DNA from: JAOUGY01 sp963792365
Lineage (GTDB): Bacteria; Actinomycetota; Acidimicrobiia; Spongiisociales; ZC4RG35
Direction: 5' to 3'
NCBI GenBank assembly: GCA_963792365.1
Contig: CAWBVW010000001.1
Span: 434,001-498,000, forward strand
DNA length: 64,000 nucleotides
Shown here piece by piece: positions 31,390 to 40,793 of this stretch. Position numbers and translations under genes: made by a program. Under the pieces are notes generated by a model. The model saw only the letters and a program-made list of their open reading frames with translations. It had not been told where the DNA came from and did no database searches. Positions within the stretch are counted from its first letter, which is position 1; every line of letters starts with the position of its first letter.

Positions 31390-33603
31390 TCAGACCCGGG
31401 CGACTCCGGCTCTCACCAGCATCGGGAGCTCTATCGAGAAGGTGGTGCCCACCCCAACCGTCGATGTCACCCGAATGGCGCCGTCGTGCGCCCCGATGAC
31501 CTCTCGCACCAACGGTAGGCCCAGCCCGGTGCCCGGGATGTTCGCACTCTCGGCCGTACTCGCCCGGAAGAAGCGATCGAAGACGGCCTCCAGCTCCGAC
31601 TCGGGGATACCGACACCAGAATCTGAGATTTCGACCACTCCGGTCGATGACCGGGCCTCGACTTTGATCGACACGGTGCCTCCGACCGGAGTGAACTTCA
31701 CGGCATTCGAGACCAGATTGAGGAATGCTCGCTCGAGCTGCCGCCGATCGCCCACGGTCAAGACGTCCTGGCTGGTGAATGAGATTGCGATCTGTTTGCC
31801 GGCTGCCACCGGTTCCATGGTCCGAACCGCCGAGGCCACCACGGTGCCGAGATCGAGATCCTCGGGATCACCAACGCCGCGATCCTCCGCGCGCCACAGT
31901 GCGAGCAGATCGTTGATCAGCTCGAGGAGCTGTTGAGCGGACCCCGCGACATCACCGAGTGCGTCCATGGCTGCTTCGGGCAACTCACCGAAAGTTCCGT
32001 CGAGAAGAAGGTCCAGATATCCGATCACCGCCGTCAACGGGCTGCGCAGCTCGTGGGTGATGTTCGAGACGAACTCACTCTTCATCTGCTCGAGGGCGTA
32101 TCGCTCGGAGATGTCACGAGCGAGCACCGAGAAGTACCGGATGCTGCCGTCTTCGGATCGATGAGCGACCACCGTCTGCAGGACCGGGAGTTTCGTGCCG
32201 GTCCGGCCTATCACCTGGGATTCACCTCGCCAGACGCCGTTCCGAGTGGCCGAATCGATCGCGTCGCGGGTCAGAAGCCCCGCCGCCGACCAGGCATCGA
32301 TCGTCTCCGACTCGGCTGCCCCGATCATCTCGCGGCCGGCGTGGTTCAAGAACAGCAGATTGCCCGACCCGTCGGTCCAGCCCACCAGGTCGGGCGCGGC
32401 GTCGATGATCTCAGCCGACCGGCGGAGAGCCGCTGCAGCGGCCTTGATCTCGGTCATGTCGCGACAGACGATCGCGAGCATGGGACGCCCAGGGGCGTCC
32501 ACTGCCCCCACGGATACTTCGAGCGAGACCGAACGACGGCCGAGTCCTCTCCCTTCGACCGTCAGGCCTGATGGCATGGCCGACGTCCAACCCTCCGGAA
32601 GTCCTGGAATCAGGTCGGCGACGGCCGCACCCTCCAGTTCGGCGCCGAACAACGCTCGCGCCGACGGGTTGCCCGTCATCACACGGCCTTCACCATCCAC
32701 GATGAGCACGGCCTCCGACGAGATCTCGACGACACCGCTGAGAAGCGCTCGGGCGTGCCATCGGGCGGATGCCTCGATCGCCAACGCCGAGGCCGCGGCG
32801 TGCCCAAAGACGATCGCCGTGGTAGCAGCAACCGGAGTCGCCCCGGCTGGAACATCGATCCAGAGCGGAACGGCCAGCAATGTCGCGGTTGACACGAGTG
32901 AGGAAGCCATGACCGTCACCCGATGCCCAGCGGAGTGTGCCAACCAGCCCAGCACGAGAAAGGGCATCAGATACGGTTCGGGCCGGTCGAGCCACGCCAC
33001 GAGTGCCATGGTCAACACCAACGAACAGGAAACCGCCAGCAGCGCCTCGACCATGTGTCGGAGATCCAGACGATGTCGCCATCCACCTGTGACCGACCAC
33101 CGCATCGCAGCCCACACCCCTGGCGCCACCAAGATGAGGCCTGCCCCGTGTCCGACGACCCAGGTCGAGCCTAGGGCCATCAAGCTCCCGGACGGCTGAT
33201 CGATCGCCAGGAAGGCAATTGCCCCGCTGAACACCCCGGCAGCCACGGCGCCTGTCCACTGCACCCACCAGGCCGAGGTCTCCGGCCGCTCGAGAGGATC
33301 CGCCAGGCGGACCATGACGGCAGCCGCCACCAGCACTTCGACCAACATGCCGGTTCCGAAGGCCAAGGCATGTACAGGGGCCGAGCCGGCCGCGATCGCC
33401 ACGAGCATCGAAACAAGGGCGAAGAGAGGGGCAAACAGCCGGCGGGCCTTCCACCGGGCGGCCACGATCGCCGCTGCGAGCCCGGCAGCCGGGGAGAATC
33501 CGGTGACGGCATCGAGCGCGGAGAACGAAACCCTCCCGAGCCACGCCAGCACTGCGAAAACCAAGAGGGCGCCGACGACGGGCTTCACGCGCACGGGCCT
33601 CAT
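31390..33603 (-). CDS. MASE1-like membrane histidine kinase with two PAS domains
   Basis: A 737-aa sensor kinase. The first ~290 residues are a multi-helix membrane sensor resembling MASE1 domains, including FSPAAGLAAAIVAARW. Two PAS domains follow (about 300-420, beginning VEISSEAVLIVDGEGRVMTG, and 425-545, beginning EIIDAAPDLVGWTDGSGN). The kinase core has the H-box FVSNITHELRSPLTAVIGYL, LNLVSNAVKFTPVGG, ISDSGVGIPESELEAVFDRF and GTGLGLPLVREV. All motifs are intact. The ATG at 33603 is chosen so the protein begins just before the first membrane helix. No response regulator is adjacent. It comes 55 bp after the MMPL transporter gene in the same direction. Confidence 0.92.
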   Translation of the reverse strand: MRPVRVKPVVGALLVFAVLAWLGRVSFSALDAVTGFSPAAGLAAAIVAARWKARRLFAPLFALVSMLVAIAAGSAPVHALAFGTGMLVEVLVAAAVMVRLADPLERPETSAWWVQWTGAVAAGVFSGAIAFLAIDQPSGSLMALGSTWVVGHGAGLILVAPGVWAAMRWSVTGGWRHRLDLRHMVEALLAVSCSLVLTMALVAWLDRPEPYLMPFLVLGWLAHSAGHRVTVMASSLVSTATLLAVPLWIDVPAGATPVAATTAIVFGHAAASALAIEASARWHARALLSGVVEISSEAVLIVDGEGRVMTGNPSARALFGAELEGAAVADLIPGLPEGWTSAMPSGLTVEGRGLGRRSVSLEVSVGAVDAPGRPMLAIVCRDMTEIKAAAAALRRSAEIIDAAPDLVGWTDGSGNLLFLNHAGREMIGAAESETIDAWSAAGLLTRDAIDSATRNGVWRGESQVIGRTGTKLPVLQTVVAHRSEDGSIRYFSVLARDISERYALEQMKSEFVSNITHELRSPLTAVIGYLDLLLDGTFGELPEAAMDALGDVAGSAQQLLELINDLLALWRAEDRGVGDPEDLDLGTVVASAVRTMEPVAAGKQIAISFTSQDVLTVGDRRQLERAFLNLVSNAVKFTPVGGTVSIKVEARSSTGVVEISDSGVGIPESELEAVFDRFFRASTAESANIPGTGLGLPLVREVIGAHDGAIRVTSTVGVGTTFSIELPMLVRAGVARV

Positions 33604-33658
33604 GCTTCGCTTGTCGACCGAATCAGCCCGGGGTTTAGCCCTCCCGGGCGTCCGCCGC

Positions 33659-36238
33659 TCAGACGACGGACACGGTCGCCGGAGCCTCTTCGAGATCCCC
33701 ACGGCGACGATGCCACCGCTCCCACAGAACCAGCAGCGACGGAAGCACGAGCACTGATCCAGCCAGAGACAACACGATGGCGTAGGCCGTCACCTGACCC
33801 ATCTGCTTGAAGGGAGTCAGAGTGGACGTCACGAGGATCCCAAACCCTGCGGCCGTCGTGAACGCGGATCCTGCGAGCGCTCCCCCGGTGTGACGTGTGG
33901 TCGACCGGATGGCGTCTTCGATGTTGGAGAACCGGTTTCTGTCCTCCTCGAATCGACGCGCTAGGTGAATCGTGTACGGCACCCCGATTCCCACGGCGAG
34001 TGCCGCAAGGGTGGCGGTGACCGGACCGAACGGAATGTTGCTCACATACATCAGACCGAACGTCCACAGCACGACGAGTGCGACCGGAATCATCGTGAGC
34101 ACGCCCAGGAAGGGTCGACGATTCTCGAACCAGAAGTTGATCACCAACACGATGGTGGCGGCGATGATCGTCCACAGGAGCGAACTCACCTGAGAGTCCG
34201 ACAGGGCATTCACAACGACGTCGGAGATGATCTGCTGGCTCGTGGGGATGGCCGTCACCCCGTCGATCGCGTCGATCGGCTCGAATGCGGCAATGAGGCT
34301 CTCGCGCAACTCGCCGGCGCCTTGTTCCCCGGCCTGGGTTCCGATCTCGACCTGAATCGCGTCGACCCGACCGTCATCTGTGAAGTGCACGACGCGACCC
34401 ATCTGGTCCGGAGCGGCGTCGAGAGCCAGCGACCACAGTCCCGCCACGTCTGCCGATTCGGACACCGTGCCGTCCATCTGGAGGCCCATGCCGAGGGCGG
34501 CTTGGGCCAGCTCGGGGTCCGCCGGCGTACCACCTGGTGTGGCCGGGGTGATCAGTTGCTGCAAAACCCCGACCGGGTCGGTGGCCTGGGCGAAGTCGCC
34601 AAACGGAGTGGGGACGACGATGACGTCGTCGACGCCTGCGAGCCGGCCACGGACGTCGGCGAGGGCGTTGTACAACGCCGGCGTGGCGAGATCGTCTCCC
34701 TCACCGGTCTCAACGAGTACCTGGGTGGTCTCTCCGAAACCACCACCGAACTCCTCGTTGAGGATGTTGAACGTCTCGACGGAGGGCGAATCCGCCGGGA
34801 GGAAGTCGGTGAAGCTGAAGCGCGTCTCGAGCTGGCTGAGCCCATAGGCACCTAGTCCGCCGAGCGCCAGCATCACAATGAGGGTGGGCACCGCCAGTCG
34901 CTCCGCCAGGACGGCGGTCTTTTCCATCAGGCTCGGTAGCAGCCGCTCACCCGAGGAACTCCGGAAGGACTCGACCGGGAGGGTTCCGGCGGACTCGGCT
35001 CGGCGATCGAGGACGTATCTGAGGGCAGGCACGAAGGTGAGCATCAGCACGAACGAGGCAAAGATCCCCACCGCCGCCAGGATGCCGAAGTCCTTCAAGG
35101 CCGGCACCGGGTTGACCACGTTGGTGAGGAATCCGATTGCGGTGGTGATCGTTGCGAGAGCGAGCGCCACGCCCGAGGTGCCGATGGCGCGCCGGATCGA
35201 GGACCCGACGGCATTGCCCTCGCCGACCTCCTCTCGGTAGCGAGACGTGAGGTGAATCCCGTAGTCCACGCCGAGACCGATGAGCAACACCGGCACGATC
35301 TGAATGATCTCGTTGAACGCACCCACCCAGCCGAGATCCTGGAAGATGGCCCCGATCCCCTGCATCCAGCCGATGGCCATGACGATCGTGAGCATCGTGA
35401 CGCCCGTGTCGGCCGCGGCCCGGCGGATGGCCTTGCCCCGCCCTGAGGTGGGCTTGATCCAATACACGAAGACGAGAATGGCGATGATGATGAGGAAGGC
35501 GGTGCCGAACAGCCGGCCGATCTCCGCCTCGAACCCGGAGTCCTCCCCGAACAGCAGGCTGAAGGAGAACGGTCGGATCTCGAGGCCCTCGGGAAGCTCG
35601 ACGGAGGTCATGGCGTCGGCGACTGCAGTCTCCTGCTCGACGGCGAGGTTCAGTGCGTCGTCGCCGTTCGGAGTCTTGATGAACACCAGTGCGAGTCCGG
35701 CCTCGTACAGCCCATCTCCGTCCTTGTCGGCTACGAGCTGATCGACGAAGCCCAGCTGGGTTGCCGCTTCCGGGTTCGCCAGGGTCTGTTCGTAGATCTC
35801 TTTCACCTGATCGTCGGTGAGCCCGTCCATGGGGAAGCCCTGCTCCTCCGCCGCGAACTGGACCGGTGCCAAGTACGAGAAGAACGCTTGTGGCCTCTCC
35901 GGCCGGGTCGACAGATACGCGCCGGTGTCACCGCTCGAGACCGCTCCGAGCGCCCGGTTCACGGCGTTCAATGCGTCGGCCGTGAGAACGTCACCGGAGT
36001 CGGATCGGATGATCACCTGCATCACGGTTTCCGAGGAGTCGGCACCGAACAGTTCGCCCAGCTTGTTGGAAGCCTGGATCTCGGCGTTGTCGGGGGCGAA
36101 ACCTTCCTGCCCCCCAACCGACTGCTCGGCTCCCGACGCCATGAATCCCAACACCCCGGTCACGACCAGGGCACCAACGATCATGACCCATGGAAACTTG
36201 GTTACGGCTGCGGCAAATCCGCGGATGACGGCCTTCAC
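33659..36238 (-). CDS. MMPL/RND-family (HAE3-type) transporter
   Basis: An 859-aa RND-superfamily exporter of two similar halves, each with one membrane helix, a large extracytoplasmic loop and a helix bundle. The first half has GLGVDYGIHLTSRYREE, whose Asp-Tyr pair is the usual proton relay. The matching second-half motif is AVGIGVPYTIHLARRFEE, where the Asp is Pro; single-sided loss of this residue may weaken or change coupling. Such proteins export lipids or hopanoid-like molecules. The start is the GTG at 36238 with GAGGTG upstream. The gene lies between the HisC-like gene and the large histidine kinase, all transcribed leftwards. Confidence 0.9.
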   Translation of the reverse strand: MKAVIRGFAAAVTKFPWVMIVGALVVTGVLGFMASGAEQSVGGQEGFAPDNAEIQASNKLGELFGADSSETVMQVIIRSDSGDVLTADALNAVNRALGAVSSGDTGAYLSTRPERPQAFFSYLAPVQFAAEEQGFPMDGLTDDQVKEIYEQTLANPEAATQLGFVDQLVADKDGDGLYEAGLALVFIKTPNGDDALNLAVEQETAVADAMTSVELPEGLEIRPFSFSLLFGEDSGFEAEIGRLFGTAFLIIIAILVFVYWIKPTSGRGKAIRRAAADTGVTMLTIVMAIGWMQGIGAIFQDLGWVGAFNEIIQIVPVLLIGLGVDYGIHLTSRYREEVGEGNAVGSSIRRAIGTSGVALALATITTAIGFLTNVVNPVPALKDFGILAAVGIFASFVLMLTFVPALRYVLDRRAESAGTLPVESFRSSSGERLLPSLMEKTAVLAERLAVPTLIVMLALGGLGAYGLSQLETRFSFTDFLPADSPSVETFNILNEEFGGGFGETTQVLVETGEGDDLATPALYNALADVRGRLAGVDDVIVVPTPFGDFAQATDPVGVLQQLITPATPGGTPADPELAQAALGMGLQMDGTVSESADVAGLWSLALDAAPDQMGRVVHFTDDGRVDAIQVEIGTQAGEQGAGELRESLIAAFEPIDAIDGVTAIPTSQQIISDVVVNALSDSQVSSLLWTIIAATIVLVINFWFENRRPFLGVLTMIPVALVVLWTFGLMYVSNIPFGPVTATLAALAVGIGVPYTIHLARRFEEDRNRFSNIEDAIRSTTRHTGGALAGSAFTTAAGFGILVTSTLTPFKQMGQVTAYAIVLSLAGSVLVLPSLLVLWERWHRRRGDLEEAPATVSVV

Positions 36239-36365
36239 TGGTTCACCTCGGTAGAGAATGCGGGCTCAAGGAGTGGCGCTTGCGGCCGGCAAGCGACGTG
36301 AACGGTAGGGCCTGACCGACGTTGACAGAAATCGGTAGAGACGACTGGGACCCGAGAACCGTCGG

Positions 36366-37475
36366 TCAGCGAAGGCGGTGGAGCTCTGCCGAAAGCGCCT
36401 CGACGAACCGCAGGTTTTCCGCTTCAGACCCGACACTGACCCTCACCCAACCAGACGCGAATGGGCGCAGGATCACGGCGTGCTCCAGAAAGGCATCGGT
36501 CACCACGTCGGCGGCGGCGCCGAGCCGGAAGTACACGAAGTTCGCCTGGCTCGGAACATGGTCGACACCGAGACCGGCGAGCGACTCCTGGATCATTCGC
36601 CGTCCGATTGCGTTCTCCGCGACCCGCTCACCGATGTCACCAGGGTGAGAAAGCGATTCCAACGCCGCTGCCTGTGCCAGCCCGGTGACACTGAACGGAG
36701 CCTGCGCCTTCCGCAATTCCGTGATGTTCGAGGCTGCAGACACCCCGTAGCCCACGCGTAGAGCCGCCAGCCCATGGACCTTCGAAAACGTCCGCGTCAC
36801 CATCACGTTCGGCCTCTCAACCGCCAGCGGCAACGCCGAGGCGTGCGACTCGTCGGTCACGTACTCGTGGTAGGCCTCGTCGATGAGAACCATGACCCGC
36901 TCGGGCACCTCGTCGACGAAGCCGGCGATATCGCCTGCGGTTCTGACCGTACCGGTCGGGTTGTTGGGGTTGCACACGTATACGAGGGTTGTGTCGGGCC
37001 GTATGGCGGCGAGCAGTGCGTCCAGATCATGCGAGTGCGTGGCGTCGAGTGGCACTTCGATCCGTTCGGTCATCGCCAGGATCGACGCCAGCCGATACAC
37101 GATGAACGACGGCCAGGCATACACCGCCGAAGTGCCTGGTCCACCGGTCGCTGTGGCGACCACGCGCAACAGTTCGGAGGAACCGGCCCCGATCATCACC
37201 TCTTCGTAGGCGACGCCGAGCATCTCGGCGAGTCTCGCTCGGAGGTCACTGCCCTCGTTGTCGGGGTATCGATGCGCCTCCGCGGCTGCGCGCGCGATCG
37301 CGTCCAGCACTTGGGGCAGAGGCGGATCCGGACGTTCGTTGGATGCGAGCTTGACCACGTCGTCGGGGTCGAACCCGTAGTCGGTCGCCACATCCGCGAT
37401 GGGGCGACCAGGCACGTACGGCGAGATCTCTCGCACATCGGCGCGGAAGGTCGGCACCGGCAGCAGGCTAGCCAA
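36366..37475 (-). CDS. HisC-like aminotransferase (class I/II, PLP-dependent)
   Basis: A 369-aa PLP enzyme of the histidinol-phosphate aminotransferase family. The pyridoxal Lys is in TFSKVHGLAALRVGYG; YVCNPNNPTGTV, LIDEAYHEYV and VRVSVGSEAENLRF are further family marks. It could be HisC of histidine synthesis or an aromatic aminotransferase (Pat); the genes beside it give no help, as no other his gene is in the window. A TTG at 37475 gives the full N-terminus; a GTG at 37457 is a simpler start. The 127-bp gap before the MMPL gene has a long-spaced inverted repeat at 36312-36369. Confidence 0.9.
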   Translation of the reverse strand: MASLLPVPTFRADVREISPYVPGRPIADVATDYGFDPDDVVKLASNERPDPPLPQVLDAIARAAAEAHRYPDNEGSDLRARLAEMLGVAYEEVMIGAGSSELLRVVATATGGPGTSAVYAWPSFIVYRLASILAMTERIEVPLDATHSHDLDALLAAIRPDTTLVYVCNPNNPTGTVRTAGDIAGFVDEVPERVMVLIDEAYHEYVTDESHASALPLAVERPNVMVTRTFSKVHGLAALRVGYGVSAASNITELRKAQAPFSVTGLAQAAALESLSHPGDIGERVAENAIGRRMIQESLAGLGVDHVPSQANFVYFRLGAAADVVTDAFLEHAVILRPFASGWVRVSVGSEAENLRFVEALSAELHRLR

Positions 37476-37573
37476 CGCCGGTCTTCACGTCTCCGTGCGT
37501 CACGGCTGGGAATGCAACAACGCAGGCCGTCGGGGTCTGGGGGTTCTCTGCGTAGCCTGCATCGGGCGGTCGG

Positions 37574-38215
37574 TCAGCCACCCAGCCCGCGGAACTCCCA
37601 ATGCCACGCCTCGTTGGAGATCGGATGCCAGCCAAATCGTCGGGCGTTGGCCTGAAGCCAATGCCACTCGGCATCATCGCTGCCGAGGATCGCTCCGTTC
37701 GTGAAGTCGACCGCCATGCCTTGACCGTGCTCCGAGGTGCCGGGGGGCAAGACGTTCGCGTTCTTGCGACCGGCCAGATAGTCCTCATAGGCGGCCGCCT
37801 GTGCTTCCCACGATCGATAGGCATCGATCACGCCGAGCTCGATGCCATCAGCTGCAGCAGCGGCTCGCATTTGCTCGTAGGCGTCGGCGGCCGGAGGGAT
37901 CAACGCGAAGTCCCGGCCGTCCCAGCCACCCGAGATTCCCTGAAGCTCGGACCGCTCGAGTCGCCCGTTCCGCTCTTCGAGCCGATGCTCTCTCACGTAG
38001 ACGTCGAGCTCGCTCGCGGAGAGCACGCCGCCTGTGGAGGGCACCGGCGTGCCCCCGAGTGTGGTCGCGGCACGAAGCGGGCGGACCTCGGCGATCGGAT
38101 CGAACGACGTCATCTGGCTTTCCAGCACGGCGTGGAACTCACCGGGCTGGCCGGTGTAGCCGATCTGGGTCTTGATGGTGTCGATGCGTGACATGACGCG
38201 TGCGATGTGATCCAT
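37574..38215 (-). CDS. M15-family D-alanyl-D-alanine carboxypeptidase (VanY-like)
   Basis: A 213-aa protein with a complete C-terminal M15 metallopeptidase core: DAYRSWEAQAAAYEDY, the zinc motif SEHGQGMAVDF and EAWHWEFRG. Such enzymes trim the D-Ala-D-Ala ends of peptidoglycan peptides. Residues 1-60 are helical (MDHIARVMSRIDTIKTQI) and no signal peptide is seen, so export is unexplained; it may leave by another route or act inside the cell. The ATG at 38215 is chosen over one six codons earlier. It is the first gene after the leftward ABC importer operon, 44 bp from its end. Confidence 0.88.
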   Translation of the reverse strand: MDHIARVMSRIDTIKTQIGYTGQPGEFHAVLESQMTSFDPIAEVRPLRAATTLGGTPVPSTGGVLSASELDVYVREHRLEERNGRLERSELQGISGGWDGRDFALIPPAADAYEQMRAAAAADGIELGVIDAYRSWEAQAAAYEDYLAGRKNANVLPPGTSEHGQGMAVDFTNGAILGSDDAEWHWLQANARRFGWHPISNEAWHWEFRGLGG

Positions 38216-38259
38216 CGGTGAGCCTGTCGGCACCCACGAGACCTGCTTCAGCGGTTCGG

Positions 38260-39579
38260 TCAGGGCAGGCGATCGAGCACGCAGGCCGCCAGCCGGTTCG
38301 ATCCCCGCGGCTCCAGCTGCACCTCGTCGACAGGCTGAAAACGAATGGTCACGTGGGCGCCGGATCTCGAGCTACCGACCATCGCACCTCGAAGCGCCCA
38401 GGGCATCCGGTCGCTCTCGATGGCCTCGACCAGTGCTGCGGCTGCATCTTCGGCGTCGAACGAAAGATCAGCGTGGAACGGCGAGTGACGCTCCACTCCA
38501 CTCAGCGTCTCGAACATCCGCGGGTCATCTTCGAGCCAGCGAACAATGTCGTCGACTTCCCAGCCGCACTCCGGGGTGGCGAGTGGGCACCGAGTGTGGA
38601 ACCGGCATCCTTGTGGTGGACGAGCCGGGTCAGGGACCGATCCCTCCAGCCCGCGGAAGCCCTCATCCGCTTCGACATCCGGACTCGCCTTCAAGAGCGC
38701 GTCGGTGTACGGATGCAACGGCTGAGCAAACAGATCATCGGTGGGCCCGGCCTCTGCGACCTTGCCGAGGTACATCACGACGATGCGATCCGCCATGTGC
38801 CTGACCACCGAGAGATCATGCGTGATGAACAGGTACGTGAGCCCACGCTCACGCTGTAGGTCGTGGAGCAGGTTGAGGATCTGGGCCTGAACAGACACAT
38901 CGAGGGCGCTCGTCGGCTCGTCCAACACGATCAGTTCAGGATCGAGCGCAAGTGCGCGGGCGATCGAGATTCGTTGTCGCTGGCCACCCGAGAACTGATG
39001 CGGGTAGCGGAAGAGATGCTGGCGCCCTAGCCCGACCATCTCGAGGAGCTCGACCACCTTCTCGGTGAGAGCGGCGCCCGACGCCTCTTTGTGGACCCGC
39101 AGCGGACGTCCCACGATGTCGTTCACGAGGTGCCTGGGATTGAGCGAGGCAAAGGAGTCTTGGAACACCATCTGACAATTCCGCCGGAAGTGCTGCCATC
39201 GTGCGCCGTCCAGCTTGTCGACTCGATGGGACCGCTCGATGGTTCCGAGTCGCTCCGGGTCCGGCTCGGTCCCCGACAAGAGCTGATCGAGCTCGGATGC
39301 GGTCTCGGGAGACAAGTCGAAATAGACGCCGCCTGCCGAGGGCTCGATCAGTCCCGCCACCACGCGTCCCAGCGTCGTCTTGCCGCATCCGCTCTCGCCG
39401 ACCAGCCCCAACGTCTCACCGCGCATGATGTCGAAATCCACGCCGTCGACTGCCTTGACGTGGCCCGCCACGCGTTGGAGGGCACCTTCCTTGATGGGGT
39501 AGTGCTTCCGGAGATTCCTCACGGCGAGCAGATGGTCCCCGCGCTCGGTTCCGGGAACGGACGCCTCCACAACGGTCAC
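38260..39579 (-). CDS. Oligopeptide-type ABC transporter ATPase (OppF/DppF-like)
   Basis: A 439-aa ATPase, longer than usual for the family (~330 aa). Walker A is GESGCGKTT, signature FSGGQRQRISIARALALDP, Walker B LIVLDEPTSALD, and H-loop LFITHDLS. It has an extra ~40 residues between Walker A and the Q-loop (around SGTEPDPERLGTIERSHRV) and a C-terminal extension after the family's Cys segment CRFHTRCPLATPEC. The start GTG at 39579 forms GTGA with the upstream gene's stop. It pairs with the OppD-like ATPase to power the importer encoded by the genes up to 44535. Confidence 0.93.
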   Translation of the reverse strand: MTVVEASVPGTERGDHLLAVRNLRKHYPIKEGALQRVAGHVKAVDGVDFDIMRGETLGLVGESGCGKTTLGRVVAGLIEPSAGGVYFDLSPETASELDQLLSGTEPDPERLGTIERSHRVDKLDGARWQHFRRNCQMVFQDSFASLNPRHLVNDIVGRPLRVHKEASGAALTEKVVELLEMVGLGRQHLFRYPHQFSGGQRQRISIARALALDPELIVLDEPTSALDVSVQAQILNLLHDLQRERGLTYLFITHDLSVVRHMADRIVVMYLGKVAEAGPTDDLFAQPLHPYTDALLKASPDVEADEGFRGLEGSVPDPARPPQGCRFHTRCPLATPECGWEVDDIVRWLEDDPRMFETLSGVERHSPFHADLSFDAEDAAAALVEAIESDRMPWALRGAMVGSSRSGAHVTIRFQPVDEVQLEPRGSNRLAACVLDRLP

Positions 39580-40793
39580 GGCATGCCCCTTTCGAAGCTC
39601 GGAAGATCCTCGGGCGCAACGCCACCGGGCGGATGGTGGATGAAACACGCAACCCGGTGTCCGTCGGCCACGGGTGTGGGCACCGGATCGAGGCGAGCAC
39701 ACGCCGGCGCCGCGAACGTGCACCGCCCCTCGAAACGACACCCGGGGTCGGGGTCGATCAGCTCCGGGACGGTGCCTTCGATCGCCTCGAGCTTGCCGCG
39801 TGCGTGGGATGCAGACGGCACTGCGGCGAGAAGACCCCGGGTGTAGGGATGCGACGGTGCGTGAAAGATGTCCTCGGTGTCGCCGACCTCGGCGATGCGC
39901 CCGGCGTACATGACCGCGACACGATCGCAAATGCGCCTCACCAGAGACAGATCGTGACTGATGTACAGCACCGCAGTGTGATGGCGTTCCTGGAGAGCAG
40001 CGATGAGCTCGAGAATCCGAGCCTGTACGGTCACGTCGAGGGCGGTGGTCGGCTCGTCGGCGATCAGGAGATCGGGGTTGCAGGCCAGAGCCTGCGCGAT
40101 CATGACACGCTGTCTCATCCCACCCGACAGCTCGTGGGGATACCGATCCATGACCTTCAGCGGATTTGGGATCTGCGTCTCTGCCAAGGCGGCGGCCACG
40201 CGCTCGTCGACCGCCTTGCGGATCCTGTCTCGTCCCCCTCGAAGTGGTGGCAGCGTCATCATGGCGCGCTCGCCGACCGTCGATTTCATCGAGGCGCCAC
40301 GGCGGAGGATCGCCCCCGCGGCCCGCGGTCCAGGTTCTAGCCCGGCGTCGGAGAGCAGCTCCTCGCTCCGGTGTTCACGAAAGACCTCGCCGATCTGCTG
40401 GCGGACGGTGAGCCCCGGGTTCAGGGCCTTGCCGGGATCCTGGAAGATCATTGCGATCCGGTTGCCGCGGAGGTCGCGGAGCTCGTGCTCTGAGACAGTC
40501 ATGATGTCGACTTCGTCGCCACCCCGAGGTCGAAACACCACAGAGCCACCCGCATGGATACCTGGCGGAGATGGGTTCAGCCGCAGGAACGACCGGGCCG
40601 TGACGCTCTTGCCACACCCGGTCTCGCCCACCAGACCGAGCGTCTCACCATGGCGGATGTCGAAGGACACGCCGTCGACGGCATGTACGACACCCGCCTT
40701 GGTTGCAAAGTGGATGCGGAGGTCCTTCACCGACGCGATGGCGTGGGAGCCCGCAAACGCCTCCGGCGCCGGTTCGGGAAGGGCTGTGGTCAT
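39576..40793 (-). CDS. Oligopeptide-type ABC transporter ATPase (OppD/DppD-like)
   Basis: A 405-aa ATPase with Walker A GETGCGKSVTA, Q-loop MIFQDPGKALNPGLTV, signature ELSGGMRQRVMIAQALA, Walker B LLIADEPTTALD and H-loop YISHDLSLV. A ~50-residue insertion lies between the Q-loop and signature (around RRGASMKSTVGERAMM). The C-terminal oligopeptide domain has CRFEGRCTFAAPAC. It overlaps the permease gene upstream and the second ATPase gene downstream by 4 bp each. Confidence 0.94.
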   Translation of the reverse strand: MTTALPEPAPEAFAGSHAIASVKDLRIHFATKAGVVHAVDGVSFDIRHGETLGLVGETGCGKSVTARSFLRLNPSPPGIHAGGSVVFRPRGGDEVDIMTVSEHELRDLRGNRIAMIFQDPGKALNPGLTVRQQIGEVFREHRSEELLSDAGLEPGPRAAGAILRRGASMKSTVGERAMMTLPPLRGGRDRIRKAVDERVAAALAETQIPNPLKVMDRYPHELSGGMRQRVMIAQALACNPDLLIADEPTTALDVTVQARILELIAALQERHHTAVLYISHDLSLVRRICDRVAVMYAGRIAEVGDTEDIFHAPSHPYTRGLLAAVPSASHARGKLEAIEGTVPELIDPDPGCRFEGRCTFAAPACARLDPVPTPVADGHRVACFIHHPPGGVAPEDLPSFERGMP

